From: Chloroflexi bacterium RBG_16_64_32
GTDB lineage: Bacteria > Chloroflexota > Dehalococcoidia > SM23-28-2 > RBG-16-64-32
Length of the DNA: 11,838 nt
Reading direction: 5' to 3'
Assembly: GCA_001795235.1 (NCBI GenBank)
Contig: MGNZ01000098.1
Span: 1 to 11,838, forward strand
In this document: in pieces, positions 7,389 to 11,838 of the stretch
Position numbering within the stretch: the stretch's first letter is position 1
Layout: the number at the start of each line of letters is the position of its first letter
Notes under the pieces: model-generated
The model's input: only the letters and a program-made list of their open reading frames with translations
What the model was told of the DNA's origin: nothing
The model's database searches: none
Translations under genes and position numbers: made by a program

Positions 7389-8186
7389 CTATCTCCCTTT
7401 GAACTGGGGTTTGCGCTTCTCGAAGAAGGCAGCGGCCGCCTCCTGAAGGTCCTCGCTGCTCATCGTGGCCGCCTCCAGGAACATGGACGAGTCCAGGGCC
7501 AGGTTGACGTGGTCGCGGAGGAGCTTGTTGATGGAGAACTTGGTCCAGCGGATGGCGAGCGGCGCCCCGCGGGCCAGTCGGCGGGCTATCTCCATGGCCC
7601 TGGGCAGCACCTGCTCCTGTGGCACGGCGTAGTTCACCAGGCCGATGCGCTCCGCCTCCTTGCCGTCTATCCACTGGCCGGTGAGGAGGTATTCCTTGGC
7701 GCGGGCCATCCCCACCAGCCAGGGCCAGATGACTACGCCGCCGTCGCCGGCCACCAGCCCCATGCGCACGTGGTTGTCGGCGAGGCGGGCGGACTCTGCC
7801 ATGACAACGATATCGCAGAAGAGGGGGATCGTGGCGCCCAAGCCGGCGCCGTCGCCGTTGACCGCCGCCACGATAGGCTGCTCCACCTCCAGCAGGTTCG
7901 TCACGAGGCGGCGCACCATGTGAAATGGCACCGCCGGCCCGCCGGGGCGAAACTCGCCCGTCTTCATCCCTTCCACGTCGCCGCCGGCGCAGAAGGCAGA
8001 ACCGGCGCCGGTGAGGACGACGGCCCGAACGTCATCATCCTTGGATAGGTCGACGAAGATGTCTTCCAGCTCCTGGTGCATCTGCATGCTGACGGCGTTG
8101 CGCCTCTCCGGCCGGTTCAACGTGACGACGCCGACGCCGTCGCCGTCCTTCTCGATGAGCAGCGTTTGGTAATGGGAGTAGTCCAC
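7389..8186 (-). CDS. Crotonase-superfamily protein (crotonase D), GTG start, non-canonical active site
   Basis: A 265-residue crotonase: NRPERRNAVS (24-33), CAGGDVEGM (66-74), NGDGAGLGAT (110-119) and the C-terminal AAAAFFEKRKPQFKG. In by-eye alignment to rat hydratase, the Glu144 position is T119 and the Glu164 position is H139 (DNHVRMG); D148 in VAGDGG lies next to the active-site loop. Many proteins labelled enoyl-CoA hydratase share this HV..G.VAGDGG..IWP pattern, but their reaction is not obvious. The start is a GTG at 8186 with AAGGAGG 7 bases upstream, and this site overlaps the TAA of the citrate synthase-like gene 13 bases away. It is the third gene of the operon. Function is best stated as crotonase-fold CoA-ester enzyme acting on an unknown substrate. 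Confidence 0.9.
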   Translation of the reverse strand: MDYSHYQTLLIEKDGDGVGVVTLNRPERRNAVSMQMHQELEDIFVDLSKDDDVRAVVLTGAGSAFCAGGDVEGMKTGEFRPGGPAVPFHMVRRLVTNLLEVEQPIVAAVNGDGAGLGATIPLFCDIVVMAESARLADNHVRMGLVAGDGGVVIWPWLVGMARAKEYLLTGQWIDGKEAERIGLVNYAVPQEQVLPRAMEIARRLARGAPLAIRWTKFSINKLLRDHVNLALDSSMFLEAATMSSEDLQEAAAAFFEKRKPQFKGR

Positions 8187-8199
8187 GGCGTTTCCTCCT

Positions 8200-9057
8200 T
8201 TATCGGTCGTCGGGGATATGGCGCTCCGCCGGCCCGATGTACTTTGCCCCCAGCGCGTCTGGAATGACTCGCAGGGGTACGCCTTCCTTTATCTCCTCCA
8301 CAACGTGGGCGACGATGGCGTAGCCGTAGCCGACGGCGGCCAGCGCCTCGATCTCGACTGGGTCGAAGCCCAGCTCACAGTGAACGGCGGCCACCACACC
8401 GGCAAGGTTTACCGGCAGGGGTTTGCCCAGCCGCTGGCGGAGGGCGGCGTGGATCGCCTCGAAGAGCTGGGCTTTCTCCCCCCAGCCCCCCAGCTCCTGC
8501 GCCTTGCGCCGCAGCAGCTCCGCCCGGGGCTCCGTCTCCTTGTGGATGGGGTGGCCGAAACCGGGGACCGTACCCTGCTCCTGCAGGTAGCGGTCCACGA
8601 TGCGAGCGGCGGCATTCTCCCGGCTCAGCCCCTCCCGTTGCATCAGTTCGTGCGCCCCGTAGATCATCTCCGCCGCCGGGCGAGGCGAGCCGGTGACGGA
8701 GCCGTGGGCGAGGATGCCAGCGGCCACGCCGGGTATAGGCGATTCTGGGTGGGCGGAGGCTACGAAGCGGGCGGCGCAGGCCGCGGAGCTGATGAACTGC
8801 TGGTCCATCGCCACCTTCATCGTGAGCTCCCAGATAGCCGCCTGCTGCTTGGTGGGCAGCTCGCCCCGCAGCAGCAGCCACATCGCCTCCGCGTAGGAGA
8901 GCTTCTCCACGATCTCCTCCAGGGGGTAGCCGCGGACCCAGATGCGGCCTCCCTCGGCGCGGCTGATGCGGGTGGTCCAATAATCATTCCAGTCGCCACT
9001 CTTCATGAAATCGCCGATGGAGCGCCGTCCCTTCGGCCCGCGCGGATATGTGGCCAC
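8200..9057 (-). CDS. Citrate synthase/citryl-CoA lyase-like protein with degenerate active site, GTG start
   Basis: A 285-residue protein of the short citrate synthase/citryl-CoA lyase/ATP-citrate-lyase C-domain family. Support: SYAEAMWLLLRGELP (54-68), the GTVPGFGHPIHKE block (162-174) and EEIKEGVPLRVIP near the C-terminus. H169 in GFGHP matches the second catalytic His (pig His320) and R178 the nearby Arg. The first catalytic His (LHGGA block) appears replaced, since the region reads GSVTGSPRPAAE (119-130) with T122 at that position. The catalytic Asp of the NVDG block reads N-L-A-G, with A219. It may be a non-citrate condensing or retro-Claisen enzyme, or non-catalytic. The GTG at 9057 has AAGGAGT upstream, overlapping the alcohol dehydrogenase stop. 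The next Met (residue 18) has no such site. Confidence 0.85.
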   Translation of the reverse strand: MATYPRGPKGRRSIGDFMKSGDWNDYWTTRISRAEGGRIWVRGYPLEEIVEKLSYAEAMWLLLRGELPTKQQAAIWELTMKVAMDQQFISSAACAARFVASAHPESPIPGVAAGILAHGSVTGSPRPAAEMIYGAHELMQREGLSRENAAARIVDRYLQEQGTVPGFGHPIHKETEPRAELLRRKAQELGGWGEKAQLFEAIHAALRQRLGKPLPVNLAGVVAAVHCELGFDPVEIEALAAVGYGYAIVAHVVEEIKEGVPLRVIPDALGAKYIGPAERHIPDDR

Positions 9058-9060
9058 TGC

Positions 9061-10113
9061 CTAGACTCCTTCCCAGGGGAGGATCACCAGTCGCACCGGG
9101 TCGCCCTCCTTGCTCTCCAGCATCTCCAGGGCCTTGCTCGCTTCCTCCAGCGGCAGGCGGGCGCTGATGGAGCCGGAGAGGTCCAGTGTCCCCGACTTCA
9201 CCAGTTCGATCACCCGGTCCAGGTCGGCGCGGGTGCTGCCGAAGGAGCCCAGGACGGCGTACTCCCGCCAGGCGAAGAGCGCGGGCGGCGGCAGGCCTAT
9301 CGGCTCCTGTCCCATACCGACGATGACGGCGCGACCGCCGGGGCGAAGGCTGCGCACCGCCTGGGTGATGGTCTCGGGCTGGCCCACGCACTCCAGGGCC
9401 AAGTCTACGCCCCCTTCGGTCAGCCGGTGAACCGCCTTGTAGGGCGCTTCTGACTCCGCGTTGACGATCTCGTGGGCCCCAAGTTCCCTCGCCCGCTCGA
9501 GGGCCGGTTGCCGCACGTCTATGGCGATGACTTGGCCGGCGCCCAGGAGGCGGGCCAGTTGCACCGCGTGGGTGCCCAGGCCGCCGCAGCCGAACACCGC
9601 CACGCTCTCGCCCGGCTGGAGGGCTCCCCGTTCTGTCAGGGCGTGGAACGGCGTGGCCACAGCATCGGCCAAGATGGCCCCGATCTCGGAGGGGATGCCG
9701 TCGGGTAGTGGAACCAAACTGGCGGCAGGCGCTTTGACGTACCGGGCGAAGCCGCCGTCCAGGTCCATGCCCAGCACCCTTTGACCGCTGCACAGGTTGT
9801 CGCGTCTGCTGCGGCAATGGCGGCAGTTCCCGCAGCTGGCGCCGGCACGTACAATTACGGCGTCGTCAGCCTTCCAGGTGGAGGACTCCGGGCCGCAGGC
9901 GGCCACCGTGCCGGCGATCTCGTGGCCCAGGACTATGGGCGTCTTGCGCACCGGCACCGCGCCCCGCCACATGTGCAGATCGGAGCCGCAGACGCCGCAG
10001 GCGGCCACCCGCACCAGCACCTCCCCGGGCTCGAGGGTGGGCAACGGACAATCCTCGATCTTCAGGGGGGCGCCTGGAGAGTGCAGCCTGGCGGCAAGCA
10101 TTACGTCCGGCAT
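9061..10113 (-). CDS. Zinc-dependent medium-chain alcohol dehydrogenase, NAD type
   Basis: A 350-residue medium-chain dehydrogenase/reductase that interconverts an alcohol and a ketone or aldehyde. Catalytic zinc ligands are C42 (CGVCGSD), H64 with E65 (GHEIAG), and probably D150. The structural-zinc lobe has all four cysteines, C94, C97, C100 and C108. The Rossmann fingerprint GCGGLG (175-180) and the acidic D199 at the end of the second strand (VIAID) favour NAD over NADP. Length is normal. The ATG at 10113 is the first possible start after the divergent intergenic region, and its Shine-Dalgarno site is weak; the Met at codon 5 is an alternative. It is the first gene of the leftward operon and lies directly behind the operator array shared with tetR. 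A likely role is oxidising a secondary alcohol intermediate. Confidence 0.95.
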   Translation of the reverse strand: MPDVMLAARLHSPGAPLKIEDCPLPTLEPGEVLVRVAACGVCGSDLHMWRGAVPVRKTPIVLGHEIAGTVAACGPESSTWKADDAVIVRAGASCGNCRHCRSRRDNLCSGQRVLGMDLDGGFARYVKAPAASLVPLPDGIPSEIGAILADAVATPFHALTERGALQPGESVAVFGCGGLGTHAVQLARLLGAGQVIAIDVRQPALERARELGAHEIVNAESEAPYKAVHRLTEGGVDLALECVGQPETITQAVRSLRPGGRAVIVGMGQEPIGLPPPALFAWREYAVLGSFGSTRADLDRVIELVKSGTLDLSGSISARLPLEEASKALEMLESKEGDPVRLVILPWEGV

Positions 10114-10139
10114 GATAGGCAGATCGATCTCAGCAACTA

Positions 10140-10168
10140 TTGACGGCGTGCTAGTGGTCTGGTAGCCT
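10140..10168 (+). promoter_or_regulatory. Candidate sigma70-type promoter for the TetR gene
   Basis: TTGACG at 10140-10145 (five of six to the -35 consensus) is followed at 17-base spacing by TAGCCT at 10163-10168 (three of six to the -10 consensus). The -10 box runs into the first operator palindrome, so repressor binding would block it, which fits autoregulation. The -10 match is weak, so this is tentative. No convincing promoter could be picked for the leftward operon. Confidence 0.35.
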
Positions 10169-10211
10169 AACGAGCGTTAGCCTAACGAGCGATAGGCTAA
10201 CACGCGAGGAC
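10167..10211. promoter_or_regulatory. TetR operator array: three tandem 15-bp units with palindromic core
   Basis: CTAACGAGCGTTAG at 10167-10180 is a perfect 6-2-6 palindrome. A second, near-perfect copy, CTAACGAGCGATAG, starts exactly 15 bases later at 10182, and a decayed third unit beginning CTAAC starts 15 bases after that at 10197. Superimposed is a perfect inverted repeat TTAGCCTA/TAGGCTAA (10177-10184 and 10193-10200). The array lies between the divergent alcohol dehydrogenase operon and the tetR gene and reaches to a few bases before the tetR start, so it should control both. The first unit fits the CNAACGNNCGTTNG pattern that I recall for the phenylacetyl-CoA-responsive TetR protein PaaR of Thermus thermophilus; that recollection should be checked. 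Confidence 0.7.
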
Positions 10212-10215
10212 TCGC
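10204..10215. promoter_or_regulatory. GCGAG-GA-CTCGC palindrome over the tetR ribosome binding site
   Basis: A perfect 5-2-5 inverted repeat ends at the base before the tetR ATG and contains its GAGGA Shine-Dalgarno site. The 2-base centre is too tight for an RNA hairpin, so if functional it is a DNA site, perhaps an outlying repressor contact next to the third operator unit. It is short and may be chance. Confidence 0.25.
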
Positions 10216-10884
10216 ATGTCAACACGCATCTTGCCTGAGACCACCTCGTCCCCCAGGGGCGGCCACAGAACCCGGCGGCGCATCCTGGCCGCCGCCCTGC
10301 GCCTGTTCTCCAGGAACGGCTTTCACGGGACATCCATCCGGGGCCTTGCCCGCTCCGTGGGCCTCACCGAGGCCTCCATTTACTACCACTTCCCCTCAAA
10401 GCGGGCCATCGTGGAGGCCCTCTACGAACAACGCGGCTTCATGACGGCCCTGGACGAGCTGGAGCACCTGCCGGGGGAGGTGCCCCTTGACCGCCAGTTG
10501 GTGGCCAATGCCCTGGCCAGCGCCCGCCTGTGGGACGAGAACGCCGACCTCCTGCGGGTGGTCATAGTGGAAGTGCTGCGGGGCGACAGGGCGGCCTGGG
10601 CTGCTCACCACGAGCTCATGGAGAGGTGGCGCGGGGGCATACTTGAGCTCCTGGGCCGCTACCAGAAACGGGACGAGATCGATCCCTCTATCGACGTCGC
10701 TCAGGCGGCCAACTCCTGGGTTAACCTGATGTTTGGGCTGTTTATGGACCGCCTGCTGGCCCTCGGCAGGTTATCTCACCGTTCCAGCTTTCTCTCCCCG
10801 GAGTTCCGTCGCCAGGTCGAGGCAATGGCGCGCCGCTTCGCCGAGCGCCTCAAGGGACAGACCCGGAGAGGAGGCACTGATTGA
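10216..10884 (+). CDS. TetR/AcrR-family transcriptional repressor
   Basis: A 222-residue one-component regulator. The N-terminal DNA-binding domain spans about residues 15-65: RTRRRILAAALRLFSRNGF leads into the helix-turn-helix (TSIRGLARSVGLTEASIYYHF, 39-59, ending in the typical YYHF). The all-helical C-terminal part (about 75-215) is the ligand and dimer domain, and its ligand cannot be read from sequence. It is transcribed divergently from the ten-gene catabolic cluster across the operator array, the standard layout for a repressor controlling itself and its neighbour. A pathway acyl-CoA as inducer is the natural inference, since FadR-, PaaR- and KstR2-type TetR proteins respond to CoA thioesters. 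The ATG has GAGGA 5 bases upstream. Confidence 0.95.
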   Translation: MSTRILPETTSSPRGGHRTRRRILAAALRLFSRNGFHGTSIRGLARSVGLTEASIYYHFPSKRAIVEALYEQRGFMTALDELEHLPGEVPLDRQLVANALASARLWDENADLLRVVIVEVLRGDRAAWAAHHELMERWRGGILELLGRYQKRDEIDPSIDVAQAANSWVNLMFGLFMDRLLALGRLSHRSSFLSPEFRRQVEAMARRFAERLKGQTRRGGTD

Positions 10885-11219
10885 GGACTAAATCTCAAAC
10901 CATAGAGAGGGCACCGGCTCCGGACAAAGCCGCCACAGTCGTGTTGTTGCTCGAAGACGAGCCGGGGACGGACGACATCGTAGACCCCTCCCTATTCGAG
11001 CAGATGCGGAAGGAGGCGGTCGTCCGATATAGCCTGGACCGGCCCTTCGGCGATCTGCACTTTCCGATGCCGTATTCCTCGGCCAGCATCATGATGGCGA
11101 CCTTCATGTTGCCCTCAGGCCAGACCAGATCCCTTCTCCCTGCGAGCCGACGCCTGAAGCCGGTGCAACTCGTTCCGGGTCGTGCTAGCATTCACCTGGA
11201 GGGGTGCCGGAGCGGTTGA
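10881..11219 (+). CDS. Doubtful hypothetical protein, TTG start overlapping the tetR stop
   Basis: A 112-codon frame starts with TTG sharing bases with the tetR TGA (TTGA overlap) and has a strong AGGAGG at 10869-10874, 6 bases upstream, which is what a translationally coupled second gene would have. The product (VVLLLEDEPGTDD near the N-terminus, HFPMPYSSASIMMATFMLP in the middle) resembles nothing I recognise; no signal peptide or clear membrane segment is seen. Against it, the last 22 bases run into tRNA-Ser, and a 98-codon frame exists on the opposite strand over the same bases (11191-10895), equally unrecognised. It may be a decayed or truncated gene, or noncoding spacer. Apart from these two frames I see nothing else in the 313 bases between tetR and the tRNA. 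Confidence 0.25.
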   Translation: MRTKSQTIERAPAPDKAATVVLLLEDEPGTDDIVDPSLFEQMRKEAVVRYSLDRPFGDLHFPMPYSSASIMMATFMLPSGQTRSLLPASRRLKPVQLVPGRASIHLEGCRSG

Positions 11220-11288
11220 ACGGGACGGTCTTGAAAACCGTTGTGCGCCCTAGGCGTACCGTGGGTTCGAATCCCACCCCCTCCGCCA
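11198..11288 (+). tRNA. tRNA-Ser (UGA anticodon), CCA encoded
   Basis: A complete class II cloverleaf can be folded by hand. The acceptor arms GGAGGGG (11198-11204) and CCCCTCC (11278-11284) pair fully, followed by discriminator G and an encoded CCA (11286-11288). The anticodon stem ACGGT/ACCGT encloses the loop CTTGAAA, with anticodon TGA at 11232-11234, reading UCA and other UCN codons. A long variable arm with CGCC/GGCG pairing is typical of serine tRNAs. The T arm is GTGGG-TTCGAAT-CCCAC (11261-11277). Confidence 0.95.
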
Positions 11289-11298
11289 GCATGACGAA

Positions 11299-11319
11299 CG
11301 CCCGGCCAGCCAGCGGGCG
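11299..11319 (+). other. GC-rich hairpin between tRNA-Ser and the Ddn-like gene
   Basis: CGCCCG (11299-11304) is perfectly inverted as CGGGCG (11314-11319) around a 9-base loop. It could be a processing or weak termination signal after the tRNA, but there is no T-tract, and the downstream Shine-Dalgarno site begins right after it. Functional value is uncertain in such GC-rich DNA. Confidence 0.25.
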
Positions 11320-11334
11320 GGCAGGAGGTGAGCG

Positions 11335-11763
11335 ATGCCCGTGAATCCGAGCCTCATCAAGGTGATGTCGGCGATGCACCTGTTCTGGTACCGGCTGACG
11401 GGAGGCGCGATCGGCGGGTCGTTTGGCGGCAACCCGATCCTTCTCCTGACGACGACGGGGCGCAGGACGGGGCGCAAGCGGACGACGCCGCTGCAGTACC
11501 TGGCGGACGGTGAGAACATGGTCCTGGCGGCGTCCAACGGGGGCAACCCCAGGCACCCGGCGTGGTGGCTGAACCTGGAGCATAACCCGGAGGCGGAGGT
11601 GCAGGTGAGGAGCGAGAAGAAGCGGGTGACGGCGGAAAAAGCGACCGGGGAGGAGAGGGAGCGGCTGTGGGGGCTGATGGTCGAGATGTATTCCGGGTAC
11701 GCAGGGTATCAGGAGACGACGAAGCGGGAGATCCCGGTGGTGATCCTGCGCCCGCAGGGGTAG
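11335..11763 (+). CDS. Deazaflavin (F420)-dependent nitroreductase family protein (Ddn/DUF385-like)
   Basis: A 142-residue split-beta-barrel protein of the Ddn/DUF385 family, whose characterised members bind F420 and reduce nitroaromatics, quinones or other small molecules. Family blocks are clear: LLLTTTGRRTGRKRTTPL (36-53), ASNGGNPRHPAWWLNL (66-81), then NPEAEVQV, and GYAGYQETTKREIPVV (121-136) near the end. Length fits the short single-domain members. The ATG at 11335 has AGGAGGTG 4 bases upstream. It lies 46 bases after the tRNA with no evident promoter between, so read-through from the tRNA promoter is possible. The gene is oriented away from the catabolic operon, so a link to that pathway is not shown. 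It implies an F420-making host if functional as such. Physiological substrate unknown. Confidence 0.92.
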   Translation: MPVNPSLIKVMSAMHLFWYRLTGGAIGGSFGGNPILLLTTTGRRTGRKRTTPLQYLADGENMVLAASNGGNPRHPAWWLNLEHNPEAEVQVRSEKKRVTAEKATGEERERLWGLMVEMYSGYAGYQETTKREIPVVILRPQG

Positions 11764-11767
11764 GGGC

Positions 11768-11799
11768 GGGCCAGAGGGATTATCAGGACGCTCTGGCCC
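11768..11799. terminator. Possible bidirectional terminator stem-loop
   Basis: GGGCCAGAG (11768-11776) is perfectly inverted as CTCTGGCCC (11791-11799) with a 14-base loop, 5 bases after the Ddn-like stop and abutting the putative stop of a convergent gene. The 9-bp GC-rich stem between convergent ends suits a terminator, but there is no U-tract on either side, so intrinsic termination is uncertain. Confidence 0.45.
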
Positions 11800-11838
11800 T
11801 ACCGCGCTGTCACCGGCGCGCCGACGTGCTCGCGGATG
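11799..11838 (-). CDS. Possible C-terminal tail of a convergent gene, cut by window edge
   Basis: Read leftward from the right edge, one frame gives 12 residues, IREHVGAPVTAR, then TAG at 11801-11799. The stop coincides with the end of the stem-loop lying after the Ddn-like gene, the arrangement expected for convergent genes. Twelve codons are too few to identify a family or exclude chance. Confidence 0.3.
   Translation of the reverse strand, partial: IREHVGAPVTAR

Noticed and set aside
6294..8048. A 584-codon open frame on the plus strand across the flavoprotein and crotonase D
   Set aside because: It is antisense to two genes with unmistakable family motifs, its product is low-complexity (His/Gly/Leu-rich) and unrecognisable, and such frames are common opposite GC-rich coding DNA.
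8218..9453. A 411-codon plus-strand frame opposite the citrate synthase-like and alcohol dehydrogenase genes
   Set aside because: Same reason: an antisense shadow without domain motifs that spans the junction of two real genes.
10895..11191. A 98-codon minus-strand frame in the tetR-tRNA spacer
   Set aside because: No recognisable family and no convincing ribosome binding site; it competes with the plus-strand TTG frame, which has better start signals.
11198..11288. tRNA-Ser as the attachment site of an integrated element
   Set aside because: There is no integrase, no repeat of the tRNA 3' end inside the window, and no mobile-element genes.
1..11838. CRISPR arrays, insertion sequences, prophage or defence genes
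   Set aside because: No repeat-spacer pattern, no transposase or recombinase motifs, and no terminal inverted repeats around gene blocks were seen.

Overview
The window is GC-rich bacterial DNA dominated by one tightly packed, leftward (minus-strand) gene cluster for CoA-thioester catabolism. A divergent TetR-family regulator, a serine tRNA and an F420-type (Ddn/DUF385) oxidoreductase lie on the right. Massed crotonase, CaiB and nitronate-monooxygenase paralogues plus an F420-dependent family protein suggest an uncultured Chloroflexota (Dehalococcoidia/SAR202-like) or an actinobacterium. This is an inference from gene content, and no taxonomic marker here settles it.

Layout, following transcription from right to left on the minus strand: zinc alcohol dehydrogenase (10113-9061), divergent citrate synthase/citryl-CoA lyase-like protein (9057-8200, GTG start), crotonase D (8186-7389, GTG start), nitronate monooxygenase/FabK-like flavoprotein (7379-6408), crotonase C (6382-5681), CaiB/BaiF CoA-transferase (5672-4491), crotonase B (4451-3669), acyl-CoA dehydrogenase (3665-2529), crotonase A (2515-1709), and the first 560 codons of a molybdopterin oxidoreductase of the NarG/ethylbenzene-dehydrogenase side of the DMSO reductase family (1682-1, running off the left edge). 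Gaps are 3 to 39 bases and several Shine-Dalgarno sites overlap the preceding stop codon, so this looks like a single operon.

The right part is on the plus strand: a TetR regulator (10216-10884) facing the operon across a 102-base gap that holds a striking 15-bp-period operator array, a doubtful TTG-initiated ORF, tRNA-Ser(UGA) with encoded CCA (11198-11288), a Ddn-like protein (11335-11763), and what looks like the C-terminal tail of a convergent gene at the edge.

Read together, the cluster could encode oxidation of a hydrocarbon-, steroid- or terpenoid-like carbon skeleton: Mo-enzyme hydroxylation or another redox step, alcohol oxidation, CoA loading by CoA transfer, dehydrogenation, hydration or ring hydrolysis by crotonases, and a carbon-carbon cleavage step. 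The substrate cannot be read from sequence. The most unusual points are a citrate synthase-fold protein that has lost two of the three classical catalytic residues, four crotonases with four different active-site configurations in one operon, and a Mo-enzyme with C-x5-C spacing in its FeS motif.
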